Part shown: piece by piece, positions 1 through 13,045 of the stretch
Layout of the letters: each line of letters opens with the position of its first letter
Position numbering within the stretch: position 1 is the first letter of the stretch
NCBI GenBank assembly: GCA_005281725.1
Contig: SSBO01000003.1
Span: 6,634,495-6,698,494, forward strand
Length of the DNA stretch: 64,000 nt
Direction of reading: 5' to 3'
Source of the DNA: Wuchereria bancrofti
Lineage: Eukaryota; Nematoda; Chromadorea; Rhabditida; Onchocercidae
Notes under the pieces: model-generated
Told to the model about the DNA's origin: nothing
The model's database searches: none
What the model saw: only the letters and a program-made list of their open reading frames with translations
Made by a program: the position numbers and the translations under genes

Positions 1-1460
1 AGAAGATTGAAGATCGAAAAGTGTGGTTGACGAATTGGATGGCTGTAAGTATATTGCATTCATACAATAGCAAATCTTTATGTATTTATACTGTGTTGTA
101 TTCAGTTCTGTCTTATAAAAATAACCTTTAACAAAAAAATAGTAAATGTCTGCCACGTTCATATCGGGCTGTTATGACTATAGTTGGTCTTGGGAGCTAC
201 TTTTATTAATCATCTACGGTTAAGGATTTCCTTTCATCGTTTCTTAGGAAAAAAAAACAAGACGTGAACAAGGATTAACGGAAGAGTATTTATACGATAA
301 AGATACTCGTGCTGTTTCATTCAAAGATTTCGTCAATAAAGAATTGGTTTTATTTTCAAATGCTGATAATGAAAGATCCATACCAAGTTTGGTTGATGGA
401 TTAAAACCTGGACAGCGTAAGGTTAGTTATATAATTATTAATATCTAATTTTTTATTTTCGCAGTTAGAGCATATATAATGGATTACATGTATGTGGGTT
501 TTCCCATGATTGTACGCAATCCGGTTTTCATTTAAACTTAAAGTGCTCTCAAAAGATTGTGGGAAACTTAGTCTTAAATTAGAATTTCTTCAGTTTTATT
601 ATTTAACTATTTTCAGTATTTTTAGACTCTCCCGATTATTTTTTAGGTGTTGTTCACTTGCTTCAAACGAGCAGATAAAAAAGAAGTGAAAGTAGCTCAG
701 CTTGCTGGTGCAGTTGGAGAAATGTCTGCTTATCATCACGGGGAGGTCCTGGATAAATTCTAGCTTTCTCTCACTGCTACACCTACTGCGGAAAAATCGC
801 CATAAATTTCAAATCAATCTGAGTTTTCAGGCTTCACTTATGTCAACAATCGTGAATCTGGCTCAGGATTATGTTGGTTCGAATAACATTAATTTATTGT
901 TACCAATCGGTCAGTTCGGTACACGTTTGCAAGGTGGAAAGGATAGTGCAAGTCCACGTTATATTTTCACACAGCTTAAGTAAGCTCGTTTATCGAACAT
1001 TTCTTTACTAAATTTTGTTCAAGTCATCAACTTGAGATGTCGATAATTTGATTGGGGAATGTTTGATTTTAAATTTAATTGTTACAAAATATTCGTTCAG
1101 TCCTGTAACCCGAGCACTGTTCCCCGCTGTTGATGAAAATGTTCTACGCTTCCTGTTTGAAGAGAATCAGCGAATTGAACCTGAATGGTGAGTTTCTTTT
1201 TGTTATTAAAAATGGAGAGAATTTAAGTGTAGATCTGCATACTCTGTTGAATTTCGTAGGTATTGTCCAATTATACCCACAGTTTTGGTTAACGGGGCCG
1301 AAGGCATTGGTACCGCTTGGTCAACGAAGATACCAAACTACAACCCACGTGAAATTGTTGATAATATGCGGCGCTTAATACGTGGCGAAGAACCCAAACC
1401 TTTGGTATGTTTTTGATTTACTGAATTTTGAATTCTCAAAGTTATAGTTTGTATTTATTA

Positions 1461-1492
<32 letters not shown>

Positions 1493-4400
1493 GAGAGAGA
1501 AATTTTCAAAATTTACTCTCTGTACTGGATATATATATATATATCTTAAATGTAATGGAAAAAAGGAATTTTCTATGTGTGTTGGTGCTGGTTTTTTCAT
1601 TGCTGTGCAAGGTGATGGTTTTTTCAACCTTCCTTTTTAGATTCCATGGTTCAAGAACTTCCGCGGAACTATCGAAAAATTAGATGAGTCACGATATATT
1701 TGCAGTGGTGAAATAGCTCTTTTGAGTGATGATACAATTGAAATCACCGAGTTACCGATACGAACTTGGACACAAACTTACAAAGAAAGTGTCTTAGAAT
1801 CCATGCTGGAAGGATCTGATAAACAGCCTCCTCTAATACAGTACGCCTTTCGTGATTTGCAAGCATATCTGCATTTTTCAGTACTCATTGTTCTTCATGC
1901 TTTGCATGCATTACTAGAAATTTTTCAGAGATTTCAAAGAATATCACACTGATACAACTGTTAAATTTCTTGTGAAAATGAATCCAGCGAAGCTGAGGGA
2001 GGCAGAAATGGAAGGATTGCATAAAATATTTAAGCTGCAAACGGCAATAAATATAAGTTCTATGGTATGCAACTTAGCCGAAATATAATAAGATAAAAGT
2101 AATTAGGGTATTAGTTGTTAAAAATACGCCTAACGAACTTTTCATAATTTGAATCCTTTTAGATTTTAGCATTTACCATTTAATTTACTGGTTTTCGCAT
2201 ATCTCAGAATGTGATATTTGAAATAATACACCTCACATTTATTTTAATCATCATTCGGAATTAATATTTTTTACATTTTCCAAAAACTTTAGAAATGGTT
2301 GTGGAATATTTGTAGGTTCTGTTTGACCCTTTGGGTTGTTTGAGGAGATTTTCAAATGTAGAAGAGATATGTAAAGAGTTTTTCGAAGTAAGAAAAAAAA
2401 AGTACATCGAACGAAAAGCATTCCAAGAGGGCATGCTTCGTGCTCAAAGCGAACGGCTCAGCAATCAGGTATTTTCTTATTCGTCGTAGAAGTTGAAATT
2501 TCAAATTACTGATCATTTTGCTTAAAAAGATTATTTTTCTTAAAAAGAGTTGGTCTCATTTTAATTCTTCACAGCCACTAACATTTTAGGCACGGTTTAT
2601 TTTGGGAAAAATCAAAGGCGAAATATTGATTGAGAATAAACGTAAGGCAGCAATAGTGGAGCAGCTGGTGAAAAAAGGTTTCGATCCAGATCCAGTGAAA
2701 AAATGGAAAGAATTACAGAGAAAACGTGAACTTGAAATGACTGGTGAAGTCCAGGTAGATGACGAAGGAATGGAAGGTGAAGAAGAGGTTTGTTTTCTGT
2801 TAAAGTATTCAGTTTTTATTTTCCAAATATTGTGCCTAAGTGTTGTGTTAAGTAAGGATTGTTATAATAGTAAGTAGTGTTTTGTTTTTATTAATGTTTC
2901 TGCCTCCATTTCTGTCTCCTTTTTTCCCCCTCTCCATCTATCTTCCTCTTTGCTTTCTAGAAATAAAGTTTTTACGGAATAACAAAAGACATTGGTTATA
3001 TGTACATTCCATTGTATAATTTCTTGCTGTGGTTTTTCGTGGTTAATTGATTATCTTTGGTCAGAAAGTGTTACAATTCGCTATTTTTTTTTATTAAATG
3101 TTACTGTTTAAGGAAGAATCAGAATCATCTGTTTCTCCAATGAAGAAGGATTTGGAGAAGAAACTGAGTGATTACGATTACTTGGTAGGTATGGCAATTC
3201 TAAAATTGTCGGAAGAAGAAAAGGATAAATTGTTACACGATAGCGAACTAAAATTGGAGGAGTTAAAGGTACATTTTGCAGTTCCTGTGTTTTTTCTTCC
3301 TTTGAAATTTATTTTTAATTCGAATTCATATTCAAATTTGGTTGAACTAAGTTTTTTTTCAGGCCTTGGAATTAAAAACTTGGTCTGATTTATGGGAAGA
3401 AGATTTGAGTAATTTTTTAGTTGAATTGGAAAAGCAGGTTTGTTGAGTGGACATATTTATTTTCTTTTTTCGTTTTGGGTAGAATTTTCTGCCTAATACG
3501 AGAAATTTTTTATGTCTTTTTCAGGAAGCCAAAGAAAGAGCCGATATAGAATTGCAAGTAAAGGATGCAGTCAAGAAAATTGCTGGTGTAGCCATGAAAG
3601 GAGGGCGTAAGAAAGCGGGCACACTTGTTCAAGTATGTTTTTAAGGCAGAAAAAATTTGCAATAGATATTTTTAGGATAATGCTTTGACATCTAAATAAG
3701 ATAAGTTTCCATTCAAGAGAAACTTCTTTTTGTTATACTGATTTATTTGTAGTTTTTTTAATAAAAATTTTTCTAATTCGGTGTTATTTCATAATTTTGA
3801 TATAACTTTTTGGTTATTTAGGAAGTACTTCCTGATCCGAACGGAATTCGAGTACATCCTTCCCTAGATGCTATTAAAGAAAAATATGAAGGCAAGAAGA
3901 CAGATGAACAAAAAGTTAGGAAGCCAAGAGTACCAAAAGAGCCAAGACAAATAAAGGATGAGAACGATGAGGGGGTTACATCTTTCATTGAATTTTCATA
4001 TTTTATTTATAGAGATATTTGGAAAATATATATGTATATTTCTTATATATTTAGGATGAGAAAAACAAAGGAAAGCCCAAGCGTCAGCGAAAAGAAAATA
4101 GTAAGCTTTCAGTCCATTTTTTATTTGGTAAAGAATGATTTAGTTTGGATACGGTCTTAACGCCAGGGAAACACTAAACAGGAAAAACACTTCTCAGTTT
4201 TTTAGCCCAGAGCGGTGAGAAGACACTTGGGAAGCATAAATAACATAAGAGGTGATATTTGGAACATCAAGCTTAATGGTTATTCCATATGGTAACAAAT
4301 TTTCAGATCGAGATGGCAGTTCAATGAATACTAAAGCAAAAAAAGGAAAGCGAAATAAGTGGGAATCCGACAGTAGTGAAGATGATTTCGATGAATCTGA

Positions 4401-5492
4401 TTACGTTATTGATGATGACGATGATGATGTGATTGAGATTAAAAAAACAACAGCTGGAGATAGAAAGAGACGAGTTAGTTAGCGGTTTTTTTTAAGAAAG
4501 GAATTTTCCGGGATGTCCCTTTTGAATTTCAAATCGCGTTTCAGGCGGAACAATCAGCAACTAAAATGGATTTGAGCAATGATGATGTTAATGTTGAGAG
4601 TAGTTTGATGCAATCAGGCAGTGAGGGCAAGAAAAAATTTCATGAGAAGATGGATGATCTTTTTGTAAATGAGGTTAGCTTTGATTTGTGTTAAATAGAC
4701 AAAATTTTTGGATTTTTATTTCTTTATTTGTTTTTCCAAAAATAAAAATGATTCGCACCATATCGGAATAAATCTCACTTGATGCTGTAATCTACAGAAA
4801 CCATTTGGAAGTAATACAAAATCAAAAGATATTCCTGAAATCAAAGAAGCCAAATCTAAAAAACAAACAAAACCTAAAGCAAAAATCACGAAAGAAACAA
4901 GTAAAAAGGTGAGTATGCTTTCTTGTAGTTGTCAGTCAGCAGATCAAAGGGAATGCTCGACAGCTGTGTCATCATTTTCCAAAAACATTTCCTCCTCACG
5001 CGTATAATAGTGAAATCATAAATTGAAATTTACTAAGTTTCAGGACTTTGCGCTGGTGAGAGTTAAGTTTTTCGAGTAGTTTTATTTCTCCTAATGTGGC
5101 CAACTTTATCATTTTCCAAAAAGTATTGCCTCCTCCTCTTCTTTAAACTATGTAATTATTCTTTTTTTTTTTAAATACGCTTAAAATCACATCATTGTTT
5201 CATTTACCAAATTATATTATAGGGGTCGGAGTCCAGAAAGCGAAAAGTGAAATCTAGTGATGATGATGATGATGAAGGCAGTGATGATGGTGCTGACGTC
5301 CCCTTTGAACCGGCTGCTGTACGTCCTCGTGAAAGAGGCCGGCAGCTTAAAGCTGTTAAATACACCTTTGATGATGATAATGATGACGATAGTGATGACA
5401 TTCCTGGATTGTCTGAGAGTACATCATCATCACACCAGATGAAGCGGCGAAAGAAGATTGAAAGTGATGAAGAATTTGAATTAAGCAACTAA
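1..5492 (+). CDS. top-2: DNA topoisomerase II, 3' part of gene (19 exons in window)
   Basis: Type IIA topoisomerase; it passes one DNA duplex through a transient double-strand break in another, using ATP. Exons read in phase: 1-44, 248-421, 647-745, 831-979, 1101-1187, 1260-1404, 1641-1840, 1929-2064, 2316-2468, 2590-2787, 3113-3268, 3363-3437, 3525-3632, 3822-3974, 4055-4100, 4307-4473, 4545-4673, 4798-4908, 5223-5492. The breakage-reunion core is clear: the SAYHHGE segment, VGSNN, the [12 protein letters not shown] loop and SPRYIFT, whose Tyr (codon 960-962) aligns with the catalytic tyrosine of eukaryotic topoisomerase II. It is followed by [12 protein letters not shown] and the winged-helix, tower and coiled-coil regions. 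Exons 15-19 encode the usual poorly conserved C-terminal tail, rich in Asp/Glu and Lys/Arg, with basic clusters suited to nuclear import. The ATPase and Toprim domains lie upstream of the window, so the gene is 5'-partial. The stop is TAA at 5490-5492. Confidence 0.97.
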
Positions 5493-8400
5493 GAAATCCT
5501 TTTGTCGAACTAACCTTTGGTTGTTTACATTAATAAGCTGAAGCATTCATTGATTAATCCTTTTTATGTAGTTAAAGTACAATGATTTAGTTGTTTTATG
5601 GTTACTGCAACCTGCAATTCTAGAAATTGTCTACCTGTTTCGTACCTCGTTTGTATTCATTTTTTCTGAAACGGTAATGTGATCTTGTTTGAATTTATAT
5701 ACAGTTTCGTTAAAATAAGATCAACTTATGATTTTGTTTTTTGTTTTTTTTCTTTTTTTTGCATAGAACTTTATTTGGTTTCACAATTGTGCAGCAGTTT
5801 TACATGCCGAATAATTCAGAACAAAATAGTCTGTTTAATCAATATCTCCTAATTTCTGTGTATATAGGTTATTTTTGATCTCTTCACTTTTTGTGATTAT
5901 TTGTCTCTTTTGTAAGTTATATAAAGTATTTATGTCTTTTTCTGACAGGAGCCTATTTTTTCTTTCACATTAATCGTCTTGTTCTTCGATTTTCGTGATA
6001 TAACACTAAAAATGTTCCCCTCATTGTGAAGTAAGACCTCATCAACTTATCATTTTGCCTTTTTTGAACGGACGAGGAAACATTATAGAGTGAGAGGAGG
6101 GCTACGATTCAACAGAATGAAGTAGAGCAGTTATTAGCCCAAAAGTAGGGATGAAATGGCTGTGCGAGTTGGGTTTTAGGTTTGTCGAGCAGTAGAGTCA
6201 TACGGTGTGATATTTCGTTCAAAACCTACGTAATAGCATCATTGCCATGTGAAAATGAAGAGTGAGGGATAGTTTCCAAGGATTTTAAATGGAATCAGAA
6301 AGATATTGCTGCGCGCTTGTTGCGTAACAACAGAGAAGATCTGAATGATCGAAAGTTTAATTGAAAAAATTTAACAACGATAGGTGTAAGTGGTGGTGTT
6401 GTATCGTACAGCTAGCTTATCCTAATTTCTATTTGTAGTGGAAAATAAAATATGTTGGCTACACCCTTACTATTAGTTTTTGCATTGTTAATTGCAATTA
6501 TTGGCATAAAGATGAACTTTATTTGGTTTAATTTGTCAACAGTTTATTGTAATTAATCAGTTTACTGAAATTATCAGAACTGCTCGCAGCGCAAGTTTTT
6601 GATAACATCGCCGTACACAGGATTGAGTGATCGTGGATTGCAAAAAAAAAATGGTAGGTATCTGCTTCTAAATCTTTTTGGTAACCACCTGTGATTCGGA
6701 GGATTATGTGATAAGCTCTTCAATAAGAGATTATTTTCCTGAATGCAATTATTTTTAATTACGCTTTTGTGCCATAATGAAGTAAGTGATCACATGTCAA
6801 TACCAAAGAACAATTAAAAAAATGATTAATGTCATTAGTCACTCCAGATTACAAACCTGAAACCGTACCGCTTCCGTTTAACTGTCAACATACCTACCAG
6901 AACTCATCCCATAACGCATGAGACCATGTTGCAGTTGGAATTGATTCGAATTGTTTTGTCGTAGCAGTTGCAACAGGCTTGTAAGCAAGGATGCTTGCAA
7001 ACTGCAATCACACATAGCACAGGAAACAAAAGTGCTAATTATACAACAAGCAATGTTTGTTTTCCTGATGTCTAAAAGTCCTATGATTTGCTTTCCTATT
7101 CCTTTAATTCAGCTTAACTTTTTACTGGAATCTGGGAGTTCTCAGTAGTCTAAATTCCCTTTTTTCAGATTATGTTCATAGTGGGGCTAAACTTGGCAAA
7201 GCCTAAGATATTTTATTCGAAAAGGTCTATATGTTGAGAAGTTTAGTCAAAAATTGTTGAAATTATTGAATGAGAAATTCGTTTTTGAAGTTTGAAAATT
7301 GAAAGTTTGTTAATCTTTTAGGGATTTGTTATGGTAGTTTTCTTATTTTTGGTTCAGAGTTTGCAAGATGAATGTGCTCTGTAATGGAATCTGTTGCAAT
7401 GAATTTTATTTGCTAACAACTACATTATACAAAGTATTACTCTACAATGACAATATACTGACAATTTCGCATAAGTATTATCCACGAGTGCAGTGTAAAA
7501 CGGAAATAACAAATGCGAAAAATAAGTAAAGGATATAACTGAAAGGAAATGAATGAGTGTACAAGGCCAATTGAATTGAAGTTTGCTCATTCTAACAAAC
7601 TGAGACAAAGGTTTAAATCTTTGTATAGTGGACATTATCTTACAACAAGCACATGATTACTGCACTATTTATCGGATAGTCTTTACTCTTCATGTAGTAA
7701 GAGAGTTGGATTTTAACACTGACTGTTAGATTAGAAAATCTCTACAGTATTTCCACATTGCAAGCAGAATTGGTTTAGAACGAAGAAACAATTTGCAATG
7801 CACACATTCCTTGTTAATAACCGTAAAGGTAATACAGGTAAGCTCAGTACAGTTGGAAGATGAGTGTTAGATGAATGATTGCTTTTATGAGATACAATTT
7901 GTCTAATGAATATTTAATGGAGACAATCTTTACTCTTATGGATTTCGACATATTATTATAATTTGGTTCCTCCGAAGGTAGCAACCGTATACTTTTCAGT
8001 AATTGCTTAAATATATGTGTCACTTTCAATCATTCATTCAGTGCAGGTAATTCAAATTGTAAAACCGATTACAATAAATAAGTTCCGTAATACAACAGTC
8101 AACAATTGAAATAATAGATATTTGCTGATTGTAACTCTGAATGCTGCAACTGCAAGCTTTGTGAACTCATTATCTTTTTATACTTAATTTTATTCTATAA
8201 ATATTCGCAAATTTGATTTAAATTTAATTTCATTTTTACTTTTAAATTTATTCGTTTGAATTGAATTATGGCTTTTGTATTTACATGTTTGAACGATGGT
8301 CAAATACTTCAGCAATGTGTTCCATTAGTCAAATAAAATATCATGATAATGTTGTCGCGAATTATAATTTCGCGAAACTCTAACCAAAATAATAAAATTA

Positions 8401-10080
8401 ATTTAAAGAAAAACCAATAAATCACTTTTAAATTGTAAACAATCTTATGATGTCATCAATCATCTCACCTAAATTTAACTCCTTAAGATTTATTACTCAT
8501 GTGATTTTGTATTTTTAAAATTAACTCCCATTCCTCACACACGGAATTTATCACATGCTTGCTTAACCTGCTATCATATATATGATATTACTGTAAACAC
8601 ATCTAATTCTTGACTCATATGATCTTATCGTAAACACGCCTAATCCTTACATATACAAATACAAGAGTAATAAACAAGGTTATTGTTGTCGATTACACTT
8701 ATCATAACCAAACTCAATTTCCTTCTCCCCACCTTTTAAATCAAATTTTACTGCTCAGATTATTGATATTACTTTTTATAAGAATAAACTTAGATAATTT
8801 CACTGCTGTATTATAAATAATAACGTATCTGACGCCTACTACCTTTAACGTTACGTGCGGAATATAACAATTAAGATAAGTCTTTCTAAATATAATATTT
8901 CACAAACCAACGACAACCTTTCACGACAATTGTGTTGAATATTTCATTGGACAGTATCTGCATATATTATCTTAATCCTATCTATCGAATGCTATTTACA
9001 AGCAGCTATCAATGTCAGCAGATTTGTTAGCATAATATTTCTATTTCAGAGCATATTTTTCCAAATCTTACATTTTAAAAATATTTCAAGTATAAAACAG
9101 ATTTAAATTCATTGAATTACTATAGATGATCAAGAGAGGTAACTCGTTAGCAGTAAAGACTTATAGCAGGCCGAACTTTTGATCTGATCTTACCATCTCA
9201 GGCCTTCAAGCAACTTAGAGGCAATCGAGGATTGTGTGATGCTAAGTGCCAGAAGATGGTCTGCTGCTGCTTCATTTCCTCCTCTCTTAACGACTTTGAT
9301 TTCAGACGTATCATTTTAGACAGCTTTATTACCTGCTGTGTTCTGCCTTGTACTGTTATGCCCCACTATTTTATCTTTTGTCATGCATTAACATCCATTT
9401 CTTATTGTCAGCTATCACAGAAACAAATTGTTTTGTTTGCGTCTTTTATCCATGATAAAGGCAAAACAAGGGACTATTAGGAGGCGCAATGTCAAACGCT
9501 CTATCGTAAAAACGTCAGATATTTGGAATTTGGATGACAGAATTTTTGAATTATGAGATTTATTTTAATTTTGTAGATTTGATTTAGTAATTAAAATATA
9601 CCGTCAATAAATGGCAATATATTTACTATTCATTATGGATAAGCATGACACCGTTACCAGCAACAATAATGCAGAAATGCATGCAGATTAAAATTACTAC
9701 CACTACTTGCAACAAACATGGGAGCTGCAATGCAATAAAATTTGCAAGTAAAAGTAAAGAATAAAAGATTTATTGGAGCTAAAGTTTTGCTTTTCTTTAG
9801 AAAGTGTATTGTCGTCAATATCGAACAATGTCATCGTTGCAAATCACTCTGACATATCATGAAATACATTGTTTAATTTGTTTTAATGTCTCCATATTGT
9901 GAGTTAATAATTTATTCTGCACAAATGTTTACAAAATACATCAAACTAAAGAGCAAACGAGATCAACTTCTCACCTGTCTACTGCAATGCAATAATATGA
10001 AGAAAGAAAAAACAGATGTAGTGTTATCAGCGAAATTAATATAAGAGAGGTTTCATAATATATTATAATGACGTCTCAAA
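5493..10080. other. Intergenic region, no supported gene
   Basis: This AT-rich stretch follows the top-2 stop codon. Only short open frames occur, on both strands. None shows consecutive exons in matching phase, a recognisable domain or a signal peptide. It presumably holds the top-2 3' UTR at its left end. I see no tRNA-like cloverleaf or long repeat, but a covariance search would be needed to exclude small RNA genes. Confidence 0.6.
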
Positions 10081-10862
10081 TCAATCATCCGAATCATTGA
10101 GATAAGAACGTTCTGTTCCTATAAATAATGGTCCGTTGGGTTCGTGAAAGAAATTAAGGATATTCGTGATAATTCGTGCGGTTGGTGCATCACTTTTCGA
10201 TTGCGTTGTAACAGTCGCCAATATGGTATCACAAATCGGTTTGACGGGCGTTTGATTTGATTCTAAATTAAATGATAAGAATTTAGCCAGTCAATTTATC
10301 TATAAATGACATTAATATTTGTAGGACTATTTGCATAAGATTTACCTGTTATTACCTACTCAGCATCTTGCTTAATTAATCTGATTATCAGACTGTCAGT
10401 CACAGATTATTGACCTTTGGCCTTAAACGGTATGCATGTAACAATATCTTTTGGCTTGTTTGAAGTTCTATTGAAAATATGTCTCATTGTTCCGTGGTGT
10501 CATATAGCTGTTGTCATTCCTTCAGGACTTGTTCGTTTTTAAGTCAAAAAAACAGGAAAATAAAAAAATGAAATTAAAAGAGATCGATGTATGCGTGCAT
10601 AAGTCCAATTGTCATTGGATATGTTATTCAATATCTGCGAGGGTCAAAATAAATAATATCAGATAATTTCCTTAAACTGGTTTCATCACACAATTACTGT
10701 ATAGTGAAGAGCAGCTAGATGAAATTATATCGAGTAACAAAGTGAATCTGACTGAATGATTATCAAACTGAAATACAGGCTGCTATCACTTACTTGGTTA
10801 TTTGAACTCGAAATAGCACTACAGCTAGCTAGCAATAGTAGCAGTGCTGAAAATCCAACCAT
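10081..10862 (-). CDS. putative small secreted protein, two exons, frame set by tandem donor
   Basis: I do not recognise this protein. Exon 1 (10794-10862) starts with ATG and encodes a textbook signal peptide, MVGFSALLLLLASCSAISSS, then Asn-Asn-Gln before a GTAAGTGATA donor. Exon 2 lies at 10081-10262 after a TTTAG acceptor. The first GT joins in a frame that ends at TAG (10119-10121) and gives a basic tail containing NRFVIPYWRLLQRNRK. The GT four bases later gives the other frame, ending at TGA (10081-10083), with one Cys, the segment LNFFHEPNGPLFIG and an acidic C-terminus. Mature products would be about 50-65 residues. The second frame looks more like a conserved protein, but the first uses the better donor. 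An intervening exon in the 531-base intron is also possible. The 5' flank runs into the assembly gap. Confidence 0.5.
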
Positions 10863-10970
10863 CACTTGACTGCAAGGTGTTCGCTGTTACTTGAAAACTT
10901 CAGTTCGAAATAATCTTCAATAACTGATTTTTCTTGTTCAGTTCTCTCACTCCTTATTTCTTCATCTGAA

Positions 10971-11461
10971 NNNNNNNNNNNNNNNNNNNNNNNNNNNNNN
11001 NNNNNNNNNNNNNNNNNNNNNNNNNNNNNNNNNNNNNNNNNNNNNNNNNNNNNNNNNNNNNNNNNNNNNNNNNNNNNNNNNNNNNNNNNNNNNNNNNNNN
11101 NNNNNNNNNNNNNNNNNNNNNNNNNNNNNNNNNNNNNNNNNNNNNNNNNNNNNNNNNNNNNNNNNNNNNNNNNNNNNNNNNNNNNNNNNNNNNNNNNNNN
11201 NNNNNNNNNNNNNNNNNNNNNNNNNNNNNNNNNNNNNNNNNNNNNNNNNNNNNNNNNNNNNNNNNNNNNNNNNNNNNNNNNNNNNNNNNNNNNNNNNNNN
11301 NNNNNNNNNNNNNNNNNNNNNNNNNNNNNNNNNNNNNNNNNNNNNNNNNNNNNNNNNNNNNNNNNNNNNNNNNNNNNNNNNNNNNNNNNNNNNNNNNNNN
11401 NNNNNNNNNNNNNNNNNNNNNNNNNNNNNNNNNNNNNNNNNNNNNNNNNNNNNNNNNNNNN
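10971..11461. other. assembly gap (run of N)
   Basis: About 490 unresolved bases sit between the start of the small secreted protein gene on the minus strand and the AT-rich region before the cuticlin gene. A promoter or 5' UTR exon for the secreted protein gene could be hidden here. Confidence 1.
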
Positions 11462-12520
11462 TTTTTTATAAAATTCTTAAGGTTAAATGAACTGAACAGA
11501 ATAGAATGTAATAAGATTGAATCAAATCATCAGATTCTTCTTCAAAAAAAGCATACATAAGGTTATTACAAAGGAAGGAACTACTTTTACGTGCACGATG
11601 CAAAGTGCCAAATTGTCCCATCTAATTTCATCTACCTCCGTCATTGTTAACAGCTAATGATAGAGTTATAACTCAAAAGATATGAATACTGTTTCTTTTT
11701 TAGAATTTGAAACTTTTTCTTAAATCTGAATTGGACTTTGAAATTCAACTTTCGGATATTAGAGAATCATCACAGATTCTGTAAACCTTTCATGAAGCAA
11801 TCCTTTCATCAAATGTAAATCTGTACTCAGTAAACAGCATTTACTGTTAAGTAGTTCATAGCTTACAGTTATGCATTTCAAATTACTTTAACGAAAACCG
11901 CCCACACACGTAGACGTGATATTTCCAACGCAAAAATAATACCGCGTGGATGAAATATTTTCACTCCAGACACAACAACAGATCAACAAAAATAGGACAT
12001 AGTAACCTAGCGAAATTATGAGAAATTTAGCAAACATTGTTCAAACCTCGGGTTTTAAACTGGTTTGCTAAATTTTCAGCATGTAGCGATAGGTGACACT
12101 GCTTGCTTCTGTGTTACTAAAACTTACTTCTTGTGAAAATTAGGATCCTCGCATGGTATGAAATCAGCAAAATCTGCGGTATTAAGTACGAATGATGCGT
12201 ACACTTTTCAGATATTTGGAGGGAAAGTTTGTGTGTGAAAGTGCGCGGCATAAAGGTTCTTACCTTAACATTTCATACCTTAATTTTAGTACTAAGTGGT
12301 AGAGAAGAAGGCGAATTCAAATGATACTTTTGTATTATATTTATTTGAGTAATCCATCTATGCCCATATAAATTCAACTTAAATTTGGTGTTAAATAATT
12401 ACGAAAGTTTAATTCTGCATTTTTTTATACTTTAAAAGTAATCTTTCACAAATATTTCATAAACGACGAAAGATACATTTATCATTATTCGTCTATTTTT
12501 ATTGAGCATTGATTACTTTA

Positions 12521-12602
12521 TTCTTTTTTTTGGATATTTAACATATATATATATTAAAAGTAATCTTTTACATTTTAATATATATATATTAAACACCAAA
12601 AA
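12521..12602. repeat. imperfect inverted-repeat, AT-rich element (MITE-like)
   Basis: A head reading roughly TTTTTTGGATATTTAACATAT is mirrored at the far end by the reverse complement of a TTTTTGGTGTTTAATATAT-like sequence, with TA-rich inner arms that could fold into a long hairpin. A related head occurs again near 12962. This could be a small non-autonomous element or simple low-complexity sequence. Confidence 0.35.
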
Positions 12603-12960
12603 TGTTATCAAACACTTCTGGAAAATCCCTTTGCTGTACTTCTTGTGAAATCACTCACAAGCGGTATTACTGAATGAGAGAGCTTTTGGCGGGGATTCTG
12701 ATGTTTTGCACATTTCGGTGTTCCCTAACTTACCAAATTTTTCTCTTTTGCATATTTAACTTTTACTTATCTTTTAATTGTCATTATTTAATGAATTTTT
12801 TGTAATTTTTTATTTCTTATTTTATTTTCTTGGCTATGGTTTTTTTTTTATTAAGTTTGATTAGTATTAATTTAGGATGTGAAAGCTTTATGATTATAAA
12901 ATGTTAAATAGGTTTTACTACATCTGATTACGGTTCATTCTAGAATTATTTGAATTCCTT

Positions 12961-13045
12961 TTTTTTTTTTGGATATTTAACATATTGATATATATATATA
13001 TTATTAAAAAATCTTTATTAAAAAATATATATGTATATTAAAAGC
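12961..13045. repeat. second, diverged copy of the AT-rich element
   Basis: It begins with the same poly-T, GGATATTTAACATAT head as the copy at 12521, about 440 bases away, and continues into TA-rich sequence ending in ATATTAAAAGC. The right end is less well conserved than in the first copy. Confidence 0.3.

Noticed and set aside
9187..9330. Minus-strand frame ending in KLLEGLRW and TAA
   Set aside because: It looks protein-like but has an upstream stop close by, no convincing acceptor and no partner exon; the length is compatible with chance.
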